A DNA stretch of 64,000 bases, taken from the NCBI GenBank assembly GCA_022571845.1, contig JACZXB010000010.1:82586-146585 (forward strand), in the 5' to 3' direction. The notes below the pieces were generated by a model, which did no database searches, had not been told where the DNA came from, and worked only from the letters and a program-made list of their open reading frames with translations. Source of the stretch: Candidatus Zixiibacteriota bacterium (GTDB taxonomy: Bacteria > Zixibacteria > MSB-5A5 > GN15 > FEB-12). Below are positions 35,723 through 44,513 of this stretch, piece by piece (positions within the stretch are counted from its first letter, which is position 1; every line of letters begins with the position of its first letter). Position numbers and translations under genes: made by a program.

Positions 35723-36960
35723 AATTTACCAACCGTCAGCTTACTTTTTTTTAGTTTTAGTTTTAAACGTTCAACTCTTTTTCTCAATTTCACTTTCTGA
35801 CTGGCAGGAATCTCTTGGCATCTTCCTGCCTGCGCAGTGTGCTCCAGCGCTTTGTGCAAATCCTTGAGGCGGTGCTCGTAGTGAACAGCCAGTTCTATAT
35901 TTGCCAAAAAACCATGCCTGGAATTTTCGGACGTTACTTTAGAAAGCAGCTCTATGCTTTCATCAAATTTCCTTAGCCGCTTAAAACTTCGGGCATAAAA
36001 CAGAACTGCTTCGACGCTCATATCTCCTGAGAGCCCTTCAGCCTGATTATAAACAAACTCTATTTTTTCACGCTCTTGGCGCCTGTCATACCATTTTGAC
36101 AGCGAATGTAAGTCTTCGGAAAACTCTAAACTACCGCCGGTTGTGGAGTACGCCTCGGAAATTAACCTGGCTAAAAAGAAAAGAGAAACAATATCCAGCC
36201 GGTTGTGCTCAATTACAGCATTCATCTTAGAAAGGTCTGCACCATTCAGCCAGTCGAAAAATACCGACGGCACCAGGTAGCCGGGGATGTCGTCTGTGCG
36301 ATGAAAGCCCAACAGTTCTCTTTCAAGATTTGTCAGAGTACAGCTTTGCAGTCGGCGCTTAAAAAGCCTCCGCGATGAATGAAGCAAGTCCAGGTGATGC
36401 TTGAAGCTCAGTTTTCGTCCGACACGATTAATTATAAATCTGTCGGTCAAAAGCGGCAAATCAAAAGATTTGCCATTAAAAGTTACGACTGTCAGCTCAT
36501 CACTAAAGATACTATTTAAATCTTCCAGCATGGCAGTTTCGTCTGAGTAGTCGGGTATAATGTACTGTAACAGTTCGAAACCTTCGTCAATTATCCGACC
36601 TATTCCGACTAAGAAAGCTACTGCTCCGGCGCCGCCCAGTCCGGTCGTTTCGGTATCAATAAATATAACTGAGCCGAAGTCGATAGTCTCGCTGTTGCAG
36701 TTTAGATCGAAGGCAGCCAGTGGCAGTGGACTATTTATTCCAGCGATAGTAAGCTTATGGCTGCCGTGCCTATAGCCTAGGGGAAAGACTGTGCGAATAA
36801 GGCAGTAATTTCCGGCGTTGTTTGTTATCAGTTTTCCGCCGAGAGCTTCGGCGAAGGCTAAGTAACGGCTCGGAATTTTTGTCTTAGACACAGGCGCTGA
36901 ACTGACACACAGATGCCGTTTAAGTCGATTGAGCTGATCAGTTAGCTGAGTACGTGCCAT
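35719..36960 (-). CDS. RNase H-fold 3'-5' exonuclease, YprB-like, with C-terminal helical repeats
   Basis: A 413-residue protein. The exonuclease core starts at IFIDTETTGLGG, which carries the DxE metal ligands, and continues with VTFNGKSFDLPLL and a late HNRLDIVSL containing the last Asp; this fits the YprB/RNase_H_2 branch of the DEDD superfamily. The C-terminal 110 residues look like tetratricopeptide-like helices (YARSFKRLRKFDESIELL). The start overlaps the end of the HEAT-repeat gene by 23 bases. Target nucleic acid unknown. Confidence 0.75.
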   Translation of the reverse strand: MARTQLTDQLNRLKRHLCVSSAPVSKTKIPSRYLAFAEALGGKLITNNAGNYCLIRTVFPLGYRHGSHKLTIAGINSPLPLAAFDLNCNSETIDFGSVIFIDTETTGLGGAGAVAFLVGIGRIIDEGFELLQYIIPDYSDETAMLEDLNSIFSDELTVVTFNGKSFDLPLLTDRFIINRVGRKLSFKHHLDLLHSSRRLFKRRLQSCTLTNLERELLGFHRTDDIPGYLVPSVFFDWLNGADLSKMNAVIEHNRLDIVSLFFLARLISEAYSTTGGSLEFSEDLHSLSKWYDRRQEREKIEFVYNQAEGLSGDMSVEAVLFYARSFKRLRKFDESIELLSKVTSENSRHGFLANIELAVHYEHRLKDLHKALEHTAQAGRCQEIPASQKVKLRKRVERLKLKLKKSKLTVGKF

Positions 36961-37897
36961 CGCCCGCAGATGCCCTGGCCGATTCTATTTTAAGAAGGGC
37001 CAATCTGTCTTTGACTTTTTCGAAAATGCTTTCATGGTAACCGCAGATATCTTGTGGGTCGGCAGACATAATCGCAATGGCAGCATCAACTACTTTTTGC
37101 CGGTTGCCGGAGTTAAGCTGCTCTGAAAGAATATCCATTGCTTCATCATTGCCGATTTTGCCAAGTACTTTCATGGCCAGTTTTGCTTTTAAGCCGCTGG
37201 CCGAGTTAAGCGCTTCTTTTAACTGTGCTAACAAGCGGCTAGTATCCTTGGTAATCAAAGCTTCGACCGCTGACAATCTGGCGCCGTAGTAAGAATCTCC
37301 CAGCATCTGGACAAGATAAGAAATTGTTTCAGCCGAGTTTAATTGACCGGCAGAAACCACGGCCGCTTTCCTCACCTGTCCGACCGAGTCATTAAACGAA
37401 CTAATAACAGCTGCCACAGCCCGCAAATCTCCTATCATCCCCAACGCCCTGATGCTATATTCTCGTACCTGCCAATTGTCATGACTGGCCACACTAGTAA
37501 GCGGCAGGACAGCAGCCGAATCACTGATATCCCCCAGTGTCCAGCAGACTCGTTTTACAACCAGCCACTCCGGCCGGCTTAGAGCATCAATCAAATCAGG
37601 CAGAGCCGGTGAGCCGATTTTCTTGAGAATCTTTATTATTGTCAAACGCTCTCTGGCAGACTTAGTAGTGAACTTATCAATCAGAGACGGTACTGCCTTT
37701 GCTCCAAGTTTTGCCAGGGACTCTATAGCCGGGTCAACTTGGTCACGATATTTAAGCTCGCCTGATGACGCCATCACAAATATTGAATCTATCCTTTTTT
37801 GAAGTTGCACCGGGGTTCTGTTTGATTCCGCAGCCGCTAAAGTAAGGGCTGGTACTATGATAAGAGACATGACAACTATGAAAATTTCAATTTTCAT
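36938..37897 (-). CDS. Secreted HEAT-repeat protein
   Basis: A 319-residue protein with a signal peptide (MKIEIFIVVMSLIIVPALTLA). It then has at least five HEAT-type helical pairs, for example LAKLGAKAVPSLIDKF, LKKIGSPALPDLIDAL, IRALGMIGDLRAVAAVI, VVSAGQLNSAETISYLV and MKVLGKIGNDEAMDILS. Such solenoids bind other proteins. It overlaps the upstream repeat-protein gene by 4 bases and the downstream exonuclease gene by 23, so the three form one transcription unit. Confidence 0.8.
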   Translation of the reverse strand: MKIEIFIVVMSLIIVPALTLAAAESNRTPVQLQKRIDSIFVMASSGELKYRDQVDPAIESLAKLGAKAVPSLIDKFTTKSARERLTIIKILKKIGSPALPDLIDALSRPEWLVVKRVCWTLGDISDSAAVLPLTSVASHDNWQVREYSIRALGMIGDLRAVAAVISSFNDSVGQVRKAAVVSAGQLNSAETISYLVQMLGDSYYGARLSAVEALITKDTSRLLAQLKEALNSASGLKAKLAMKVLGKIGNDEAMDILSEQLNSGNRQKVVDAAIAIMSADPQDICGYHESIFEKVKDRLALLKIESARASAGDGTYSAN

Positions 37898-39828
37898 TTT
37901 TTAGTCTCATCTTTAGGAATAAGTTCAATATCCATGCCGCCGCCCCATTTTGATTTTGTCTGCCAGAAAAAATCATCTCTGCCGTTGCCCAGATATTGGT
38001 CGGAGCCTCCGAGGTCAATGAAAAGACCGATTGAGCCAAAATCTCTGCGGGGGTTACCGTAGCCCTGGCTGTTTTTTTCATTATGGATAAAATAGCGGTC
38101 TTCGCCTGAGTTATCTATCAAAATTCCTACTCCGTTGGCTGAGCCGGCCGCCTGAGATAAATCATAGGCGGTATAAGTGTCATTTCCGCTTCTGTCCAGC
38201 AAGATTCCCGCGGAATAGTCATGGCCACAGCCTTGCGAAACTCCTTTGGAAAAATAAACGTCGTTGCCGCTGTCGTCGGTGAGAATTCCCAACGACATAT
38301 GAGTGCCGGCTCCTTGTGCATATTGAAAAGAGTGGTAGTTGTCATTGCCGGCTTTGTCAGAAATAAATCCCAGCGACCACCAGTAGCTGGAGCCCTGACC
38401 GAATATATCCGAATAATAGCTGTCGTTTCCTGCAAGGTCGATTATGCCGCCGATTCCCCCGGACATAACCGGCCTCAGGCCATAGCCGAACCCTTGAGAT
38501 AGCGACAAATAATGGTCATCATAGCGCAAGATATCTTTGTACTTTCCTCCGGCGTAATATGAGTCTGAGCCTTTGGAATCAAAAATAAGGCCGCAGCCTT
38601 CTATAAACCCGAACCCCTGAGCAAAGAGTGCACCATTGTAAATGTCCCGTCCTCCTTCATCGACTAAGAGCCCCAGTCCGAATGAGCCTGCCCCCTGTAC
38701 ATGGGTGTCGCCGTCATAACGGTCGTCACCGCTGACATCATACAGAATACCGAAGCCAAAATAACCTGAGCCAAGAGAAAATGATTGAGCGTCATATCTG
38801 TCGTCTCCCTCAAAATCGACTAAAATACCGACTGACAGACAGCCAGAGCCTAAGGTGAAATCGCTTCGGGAGCGGTAACTGTCATTACCGCTAAAATCAA
38901 TAATGATTACTCCGTGGGGGTTGTCAGGGTCATATTCCAGGTCATAGATGTCATCCCCGCCAATATCCAGTATGAAATAGTAATCGCCGTTATAATAGTC
39001 GTTATCTGGGCCGCCAATCGCCCAGCCGGGCTGCCTGCCCAGGAAAGCGCTAAGATCAGTGTTATCCGGAAGGAACCCGGTTACTCTCATGAAATCTTCG
39101 GCGGCGCCTTCTCCTCCCTGCAGCTGTTTTCTTAATCTCTTGGTCTCAAGCAGTATCATTTTCAGACAGTCTATACCTGCTCGGATAATTGGGTCTTTGT
39201 CTATATTACGCGCGAATTCTGCAAACTGGTCGGCATATCTCTCTTCTGCTTTCTCCAGTGAATCATGTTGCTCTATTGTATAGAACTCTTCTTTTACATC
39301 GCTTGTTATTATTTCTTTGAATTTGGTTGTCAGAAATCTTTTTTGCTTCTTAGATAGTGGTGCCAGCATCATTTCAGTCGAACGGGGAAATACCTGGTCA
39401 ATATATACAGCCATCCGGGCCAGAAACTGATTGAGGTTCTGATTTAAGAAATACAGCGTATAGGCATCTTCAATATCTGCTCCTTGCGGCCGGTAGGCCC
39501 TGCTGCGGGAGCTCTGGCCGGTCACAGCCAAATCCTCAAAGAGTATGGAGGCCAGAATCTCCGGCTGGCCTTTGACATGAACGCCCCTAAGTTCATCGAC
39601 ATAGCCAATCATATCCAGTGGCTGATTCATAAGTGCCGCAACTTTACTCAGGCGAAAACCGTCCGGGTCGTGATAGTCCTGGCGAAAAGAGATATCTTTT
39701 GGATGCAGGCCTAAATAGTCGGTTAACAGAAGCAGTCCCTGCTGTTCCGGTGACATCTTCTTATAATTCTGAGCTGATGCGCCCAAGGCTAATGAAAGTA
39801 TGAGACACAAATAATAAACAGATTTCAT
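37894..39828 (-). CDS. Secreted protein with about 12 tandem GNDxY-type repeats
   Basis: A 644-residue protein with a signal peptide (MKSVYYLCLILSLALGASA). Residues 1-270 are mostly helical. From about residue 275 there are roughly twelve repeats of about 26 residues with the plan G-x-D-x-Y, about six variable residues, QG-x-G, about five residues, GI-(L/I)-x-D, for example SGNDVYFSKGVSQGCG and SAGILLDRSG. The acidic turns resemble calcium-binding beta-roll/solenoid proteins, but the spacing is not the nine-residue RTX unit. It overlaps the HEAT gene by 4 bases. I do not recognise a named family. Confidence 0.7.
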   Translation of the reverse strand: MKSVYYLCLILSLALGASAQNYKKMSPEQQGLLLLTDYLGLHPKDISFRQDYHDPDGFRLSKVAALMNQPLDMIGYVDELRGVHVKGQPEILASILFEDLAVTGQSSRSRAYRPQGADIEDAYTLYFLNQNLNQFLARMAVYIDQVFPRSTEMMLAPLSKKQKRFLTTKFKEIITSDVKEEFYTIEQHDSLEKAEERYADQFAEFARNIDKDPIIRAGIDCLKMILLETKRLRKQLQGGEGAAEDFMRVTGFLPDNTDLSAFLGRQPGWAIGGPDNDYYNGDYYFILDIGGDDIYDLEYDPDNPHGVIIIDFSGNDSYRSRSDFTLGSGCLSVGILVDFEGDDRYDAQSFSLGSGYFGFGILYDVSGDDRYDGDTHVQGAGSFGLGLLVDEGGRDIYNGALFAQGFGFIEGCGLIFDSKGSDSYYAGGKYKDILRYDDHYLSLSQGFGYGLRPVMSGGIGGIIDLAGNDSYYSDIFGQGSSYWWSLGFISDKAGNDNYHSFQYAQGAGTHMSLGILTDDSGNDVYFSKGVSQGCGHDYSAGILLDRSGNDTYTAYDLSQAAGSANGVGILIDNSGEDRYFIHNEKNSQGYGNPRRDFGSIGLFIDLGGSDQYLGNGRDDFFWQTKSKWGGGMDIELIPKDETKK

Positions 39829-39906
39829 TGATATAAAGAAAACATTCGAATCGAATCAAAAGCAACTAAAAGCACTTTGCCAGAAGCAGCTCGCTAGAGG
39901 TAATAA

Positions 39907-39938
39907 AAAACGCCCCTGAATTAACAGGGGCGTTTTAT
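39907..39938 (-). terminator. Terminator of the type IV pilin gene at 40.0 kb
   Basis: The stem ACGCCCCTG/CAGGGGCGT around a 6-base loop is followed on the minus strand by a run of T. It lies about 60 bases past the pilin stop codon. Confidence 0.9.
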
Positions 39939-39998
39939 TAGGAGATGATTGCCGGGGCCCGCCAGTAGCAGGCTGCGGCGAAAATCTTAAGCGACCAA

Positions 39999-40436
39999 TT
40001 AAAGATTGACGTCGTTGATCGTATTCAGCAAGTTACCGTTGTGGTCAATCGTCCAGGTGTCAATAGCAGCATCGTCATCCAGGTTAGCAGTTGCAGTACA
40101 GAGAAAGGCGATATCTGTAGCAATAGTCATGTCGTATTGATAAAGGGCAGTGACCATGATTTCTACACCAATCTCCGGGAAAAGACCTCCACCAGGAGCC
40201 ACGCTGACACCGGCATCACCATATCTGGCTGGTAAGACTGCGACGCTCTGACGAAAGGTGCGCTGCATTGTATAGACCTGCTTCAGAAGCTGTTTGGCTT
40301 CTGACTGCTTGGAACGGGTAGTAGCCTGCATGAATCTCGGAATGGCCAGAGCAGCCAAAATACCGATAATCACGACTACGATCATCAACTCGATAAGGGT
40401 GAAACCCTTCTGATGATTGTGGAATTTTGTGAACAT
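39999..40436 (-). CDS. Type IV pilin, PilA-like (A)
   Basis: A 145-residue type IVa pilin. The leader MFTKFHNHQKG ends at the prepilin peptidase site G|FTLIELMIVVVIIGILAALA, with Glu at +5. The globular part has an alpha-helix with QSEAKQLLKQVY and finishes with FLCTATANLDDDAAIDTWTID, almost the same ending as the second pilin at 40.8 kb. The ribosome site AGGAGG precedes the ATG, and a good sigma-54 promoter lies about 70 bases upstream. Probably a major or minor pilin of a type IVa pilus. Confidence 0.92.
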   Translation of the reverse strand: MFTKFHNHQKGFTLIELMIVVVIIGILAALAIPRFMQATTRSKQSEAKQLLKQVYTMQRTFRQSVAVLPARYGDAGVSVAPGGGLFPEIGVEIMVTALYQYDMTIATDIAFLCTATANLDDDAAIDTWTIDHNGNLLNTINDVNL

Positions 40437-40503
40437 GTGGACCTCCTACAGTCTCTAAAATTAAGGGTGTCTGTTTCAATCAGTTTCCTTACTCTAACTG
40501 TAT

Positions 40504-40521
40504 TGGCAAACACTGTGCCAA
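40504..40521 (-). promoter_or_regulatory. Sigma-54 (-24/-12) promoter of pilin A
   Basis: On the minus strand the sequence reads TTGGCACAGTGTTTGCCA, matching TGGCAC-N5-TTGC. GG (40519-40518) and GC (40507-40506) are separated by exactly 10 bases. The predicted start near 40495 leaves a leader of about 60 bases before the pilin ATG. The adjacent NtrC-type activator gene supports its use. Confidence 0.8.
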
Positions 40522-40728
40522 AACCTGCTCTAATAGATGATTTCGGTGAAAACAGGGATAACTGCATACAGAGAACGGAATTTTATTTATTTTTTTGGTT
40601 AAGTGTAGGAGTTGTCCTATTCTTTTTCGGCCTGTTGGGGGAGAATCCCCCACGGCAATTTGCCAGAAACTTTGCATTTTGCAATGGTCCAATCTCAGGC
40701 ACTTATCTGTCAATAACATAACAAAAAA

Positions 40729-40752
40729 AGCCCGCAGATAACCTGCGGGCTT
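40729..40752 (-). terminator. Terminator of the second type IV pilin gene
   Basis: A strong hairpin, AAGCCCGCAG/CTGCGGGCTT, is followed on the minus strand by seven T. It is 24 bases past the pilin B stop codon. Confidence 0.9.
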
Positions 40753-40775
40753 GCGTCTCTTACCTTGAAGACTTA

Positions 40776-41198
40776 TCAGGTGGTTACGTCATTGATAGTA
40801 TTAATCAGATTGCCTGTCTGGTCTATTGTCCAGGTATCTATGGCGGCATCATCGTCAATATTGGCAGTAGCGGTACAGATAAAAGTATTGGCAGTTGCTG
40901 CAATTGTGTAAACGTAACGGGCGTTGGACATAATCTCTATCCATATTTCACTAAATGCCATAGGAGCGGCTGCAGAGGCCGGTCCTCCGGGGATATAATA
41001 TGTATTAAGCTGAGTTGACTGCCTGTAGGTGCGTTGATTCACGTAGATTTGTTTCAGAATGAGCTTCGCCTCACCCTGCCTGGTCTTGGTCGTACTTTGC
41101 ATAAACCTTGGTATAGCCAGGGCAGCCAGAATCCCGATAATCACAACAACTATCATCAATTCTATCAGCGTAAAACCCCGCTGGTCAGAACCTGCCAT
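40776..41198 (-). CDS. Type IV pilin, PilA-like (B)
   Basis: A 140-residue paralogue of pilin A. The short leader MAGSDQRG precedes the same G|FTLIELMIVVVIIGILAALAIPRFMQ helix, with Glu at +5. It shares GEAKLILKQIY and the C-terminal ICTATANIDDDAAIDTWTID. The middle (residues about 60-100) has diverged. The ribosome site GAAGGAG precedes the ATG. It lies 96 bases downstream of the NtrC-type gene with its own sigma-54-like promoter in the gap. Confidence 0.92.
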   Translation of the reverse strand: MAGSDQRGFTLIELMIVVVIIGILAALAIPRFMQSTTKTRQGEAKLILKQIYVNQRTYRQSTQLNTYYIPGGPASAAAPMAFSEIWIEIMSNARYVYTIAATANTFICTATANIDDDAAIDTWTIDQTGNLINTINDVTT

Positions 41199-41250
41199 CT
41201 TATATTTCTCCTTCGTACTTAATCATCATACTTCTACGCTTCTTATTAGC

Positions 41251-41268
41251 TGCAACTATCATTCCCAA
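41251..41268 (-). promoter_or_regulatory. Candidate sigma-54 promoter of pilin B
   Basis: The minus strand reads TTGGGAATGATAGTTGCA. Taking GG at 41265-41264 and GC at 41253-41252 gives the required 10-base spacing and a consensus TTGCA -12 element; the -24 half is weaker than at pilin A. The predicted start near 41240 leaves about 42 bases of leader. Confidence 0.6.
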
Positions 41269-41294
41269 CTGCTGCTCAATAATCGAACAACTGT

Positions 41295-42689
41295 TCAGTT
41301 CTTGCCCATTTTTTTTGGTGTCTTAATTCTCCCGGTGTCGTTCAGGTCATATCTCTCCAATTTGCGGTAAAGAGTAGAGGTATCTATCCCCAGAATCCTG
41401 GCCGCTTTCGACTTTTTGCCGCCGGTCTGGCTCATGACATAATGGATATAGGCTTTCTCGATAGATTCCAAAGTCGGGTTGACCGGATCCTCTGCGGTGA
41501 CCACCGACTGAGGTTCGACTGTCATCAGTTTTTCCGGGAAATCTTCCGGCAGCATTTCACTGCCTTTGCTTAAGAGAACCGCCCTCTCGATTGTATTTTC
41601 CAGCTCTCTTACATTTCCGGGCCAGCTGTAATTGGTAAGGGCAGCCATTGCCTCTTCAGAGATGTCTTTTGGCTCAAGGTTAATCTTACTGTAAAATTTG
41701 TTAATGAAATGTACAACCAGAAGTTTGATATCTTCTTTGCGCTCTCTCAAAGGGGGAATATGCAGCGGTATTACATTCAGGCGGTAGAATAGATCTGCAC
41801 GGAACCGCCCCTGCTTTACTTCTTCTTCAAGGTCGGCGTTGGTGGCGGCTATCAACCGCACATCAAGTTCCAATTCTTTGGTACCTCCAACAGGTGTCAA
41901 TTTCTTCTCTTCTATTACCCGCAGGAGTTTTGCCTGAAAAGCCATCGAAGTATTACCGACCTCGTCAAGCAAGAAAGTGCCTCCTTCAGCTGTGCTAAAG
42001 AGCCCTTCTTTATCTTTAATGGCGCCTGTAAAAGCTCCTTTTTTGTAACCAAAAAGTTCCGACTCTAACAGGTTTTCAGGAATGGCAGCACAATTTATCG
42101 AAACAAACGGACCGTTTCTGCGAGGGGAATGATGGTGAATAGCCCGGGCTATTACTTCTTTACCGGTGCCAGACTCTCCTCTGAGAAGAACAGTCGAGTC
42201 TGAGTCGGCTATTCTGCTGGCCAGTTTCTTCAAGTTTACTATTGTAGCCGATGTCCCCAAAAACTTGTCAAATGAATTTCCCTCTTGCAACTGCTGTTTC
42301 AGAGAGATGTTTTCCTGCTGGAGCTTCCTGCGGCTGAGAGATTTTTCGATAGCCAGTTTGATTTCATCGACTTTAAACGGTTTCGTAATATAATCGACGG
42401 CGCCTCTTTTCATGGCTTCTATAGCCGTATCCACCGAGGCATAGGCGGTCATGACAATCAGGTCCTGGTCTTTTTTGAACTTCTTAACTTCTTCCAGAAC
42501 TTCTAAGCCGTCCATCTCAGGCATATTGAGGTCTGCGATTACCAGGTCATAGTCGTTTTGTTTAATCTGGCTGATAGCTGCCAGTGGAGAGTTCACCGTC
42601 TCCACGGAGTAGCCCTCTTTTGAGAGCATAATCTCCATGAAATCGCACATAGATTCTTCGTCGTCGATTACTAAAATTTTGGCTGTCAT
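41295..42689 (-). CDS. NtrC-family sigma-54 response regulator (PilR-like)
   Basis: A 464-residue three-domain activator. The receiver domain has DDEE, the phosphoacceptor Asp in VIADLNMPEMDG and a late KPF. The AAA+ domain has Walker A GESGTGKE, the sigma-54 contact loop GAFTGA and LLDEVGNT for Walker B. The C-terminal Fis-type helix-turn-helix is KSKAARILGIDTSTLYRKLERY. The ATG at 42689 is preferred over an in-frame TTG at 42707. With two pilin genes behind -24/-12 promoters just downstream, a PilR-like role is likely. No cognate histidine kinase is in the window. Confidence 0.93.
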   Translation of the reverse strand: MTAKILVIDDEESMCDFMEIMLSKEGYSVETVNSPLAAISQIKQNDYDLVIADLNMPEMDGLEVLEEVKKFKKDQDLIVMTAYASVDTAIEAMKRGAVDYITKPFKVDEIKLAIEKSLSRRKLQQENISLKQQLQEGNSFDKFLGTSATIVNLKKLASRIADSDSTVLLRGESGTGKEVIARAIHHHSPRRNGPFVSINCAAIPENLLESELFGYKKGAFTGAIKDKEGLFSTAEGGTFLLDEVGNTSMAFQAKLLRVIEEKKLTPVGGTKELELDVRLIAATNADLEEEVKQGRFRADLFYRLNVIPLHIPPLRERKEDIKLLVVHFINKFYSKINLEPKDISEEAMAALTNYSWPGNVRELENTIERAVLLSKGSEMLPEDFPEKLMTVEPQSVVTAEDPVNPTLESIEKAYIHYVMSQTGGKKSKAARILGIDTSTLYRKLERYDLNDTGRIKTPKKMGKN

Positions 42690-42863
42690 TTTTTTCGCTT
42701 TTTGCAAGACTTCCCGGTTTTAGGCGTATCATTCTAAGTTTCGGCAGGTTACAGACTTTATGAACAAGCGAAAGCAAGGTTGCTCACAGATTAAACAGTA
42801 CTTTGACGGCTCTTTGGGGCAGCTTATATTGGCTTTCAAATTAGAGAGGATGACGATAAGTTA

Positions 42864-43862
42864 ATGGCCAATTATTCACCAAGAGAACGGATAGAACTCA
42901 TTCTAAACGGTGAGAAACCAGACCGGTTTGCAGCCTCTTTCTGGAGACATTTTTACCACAAAGAAAGCCGCGCCGATGGTACCGCCGAAGCTATGCTTGA
43001 TTTTCAAAATCACTTCGGCTGGGATTTTATGAAAATTAACCCCAGAGCTGATTACCATGCCGAAGATTGGGGTTTGGAGCTGGACTGGTCAACAGATGAG
43101 CTGACCAAACATACCAAAGTCAAATTTCCCATAACTAAACCGGACGACTGGGACAAGATAGAGCCTCTAGAGCCCACCGCCCCGGTATTAGCTGAGCATT
43201 TGCAAGTTGTAAATCTTATCCGTAAAGGGGCCGGAAAAGAGCTGCCGATATTGATGACCCTGTTTACACCTTTGGCAATTGCCGGCAGGATGGTCGAAGA
43301 TGACAAGCTGCTGGCTGAAAGTATCCGAACTCACCCGGAAAAAGTTCATAATGCCCTGAAGGCAATAACTGCTACTTTCAAAAAGTATGTTGAAGAATTG
43401 CGGAACGCCGGAGCGGACGGACTCTTTTATGCTACCACCCAGTGGGCTTCTTCGAACCTGATCAGCTGGGAAGAGTATCAGCAATTTGGAATTCCTTATG
43501 ACCTGGAATTGATAAATGCATCCGGCGACGATGCTTTGAATCTCTTTCATGTCTGTTCCAGCAACAATTTTCTTAAACAACTATCAGAGTTAGATTACAA
43601 GAGCCAACTTTATAACTGGGACGGCGAAGACCCGACCAATTCACCAATTGAAAAAGCGCTTGATATTCTGCCCGGCAAGACCCTTGTCGGCGGCATAGAC
43701 CAAAAAGGCTGGCTCTTGCATAGCTCAGCCCATGAAATAGTAATACAGATGCAAAGTCTGAAACAGAAATTTGATTCTTCTCGTATTATAATAGGACCGG
43801 GCTGCTCAATTGACCCGGCCACACCAATGGAGAACCTTCAGGCCATAAAGGATAATCTCTAA
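42864..43862 (+). CDS. Uroporphyrinogen decarboxylase-family protein
   Basis: A 332-residue (beta/alpha)8 protein of the UroD superfamily: the N-terminal RERIELILNGEKPDRF pattern, a central LMTLFTPLAIAGRM and the C-terminal VHICSSNNF-like and IGPGCSIDPATPMENLQAI segments. The absence of the canonical heme-pathway RQAGRY motif and the presence of the GPGC-type C-terminus point to the methyltransferase/uncharacterised branch rather than true HemE. It lies one base upstream of the GAF gene, so the two are co-transcribed. Confidence 0.75.
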   Translation: MANYSPRERIELILNGEKPDRFAASFWRHFYHKESRADGTAEAMLDFQNHFGWDFMKINPRADYHAEDWGLELDWSTDELTKHTKVKFPITKPDDWDKIEPLEPTAPVLAEHLQVVNLIRKGAGKELPILMTLFTPLAIAGRMVEDDKLLAESIRTHPEKVHNALKAITATFKKYVEELRNAGADGLFYATTQWASSNLISWEEYQQFGIPYDLELINASGDDALNLFHVCSSNNFLKQLSELDYKSQLYNWDGEDPTNSPIEKALDILPGKTLVGGIDQKGWLLHSSAHEIVIQMQSLKQKFDSSRIIIGPGCSIDPATPMENLQAIKDNL

Positions 43863-43863
43863 G

Positions 43864-44331
43864 ATGGACGATGAACGAAAACAACTGATTGACAATATCA
43901 GAATTGCGACGTCTGACAAAAAAACCGAAAACGAAATCTTAAAAGCGGCGGTGGAACTGATAGATGCTTACTCGTCCGGATTTAACTGGACCGGGGTTTA
44001 TATGATGCGCGATGGTTTTCTCGAAATCGGCCCGTATGTTGGCCCAAAAACGACTCATACAAAGATAGAACTAAATAGCGGTATTTGCGGAGCTGCTGCC
44101 ACTGAAAAAAAGAGCATCGTCGTAGATGACGTGACAGTGGATTCACGTTTTTTGACATGTACACCTGCTACCCGTTCAGAAATTGTGGTACCCCTTATGG
44201 ACGGAGATAAATGCCTGGGAGAAATAGATATTGATTCGAACCAAAATTCTTTTTTCTCAAACGACGACAGACTGATGCTCGAAGAGATTGCAGCTATGTT
44301 AGTAACTCAAATCAAACAGGCACAGAGCTAA
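43864..44331 (+). CDS. GAF-domain protein, free methionine-(R)-sulfoxide reductase-like
   Basis: A 155-residue single GAF domain. The segment NSGICGAAATEKKSIVVDDV...LTC...RSEIVVPL...LGEIDIDS matches free methionine-R-sulfoxide reductase. The two cysteines 24 residues apart (in ICG and LTC) correspond to E. coli C94 and the catalytic C118. The third family cysteine, ten residues before the first (E. coli C84), is histidine here. It may be an active enzyme with a two-cysteine mechanism or a sensor. It starts one base after the UroD-like stop codon. Confidence 0.7.
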   Translation: MDDERKQLIDNIRIATSDKKTENEILKAAVELIDAYSSGFNWTGVYMMRDGFLEIGPYVGPKTTHTKIELNSGICGAAATEKKSIVVDDVTVDSRFLTCTPATRSEIVVPLMDGDKCLGEIDIDSNQNSFFSNDDRLMLEEIAAMLVTQIKQAQS

Positions 44332-44354
44332 ACGATTTTTCAGGAGGGATCAAG

Positions 44355-44510
44355 ATGTTTCTTGGAGTGTTGATATTACTGCTGGGTGTACTTTTACTTT
44401 TGCAGCAACTGGATATTATTCGCGGCGGAGTCTGGGAATATTTCTGGCCGGCGGCAGTTATTGCCATTGGTATTTCTATGATTGTTAAACATCGCATTCC
44501 CAAAAAATAA
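44355..44510 (+). CDS. 51-residue membrane protein, LiaI/DUF5668-like
   Basis: A tiny gene with a strong ribosome site (AGGAGGG, 44342-44348). The product MFLGVLILLLGVLLLLQQL...YFWPAAVIAIGISMIVKH has two hydrophobic helices around a short loop with the WP element typical of LiaI/LiaF-like (DUF5668) membrane segments. It stops 3 bases before the BlaI-type gene, so the pair is co-translated. Function unknown; such proteins often act in envelope-stress sensing. Confidence 0.7.
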   Translation: MFLGVLILLLGVLLLLQQLDIIRGGVWEYFWPAAVIAIGISMIVKHRIPKK

Positions 44511-44513
44511 ATA

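Larger units (their letters stand above)
40437..40775. other. Intergenic region between the two type IV pilin genes
   Basis: These 339 bases hold the sigma-54 promoter of pilin A (40504-40521) and the terminator of pilin B (40729-40752). Each pilin gene is therefore its own transcription unit. The remaining roughly 200 bases could hold activator-binding sites; I see no gene. Confidence 0.6.

Noticed and set aside
42864..43862. True heme-pathway uroporphyrinogen decarboxylase (hemE)
   Set aside because: The RQAGRY-type active-site motif of HemE is missing and no other heme genes are nearby, so only the superfamily name is used.
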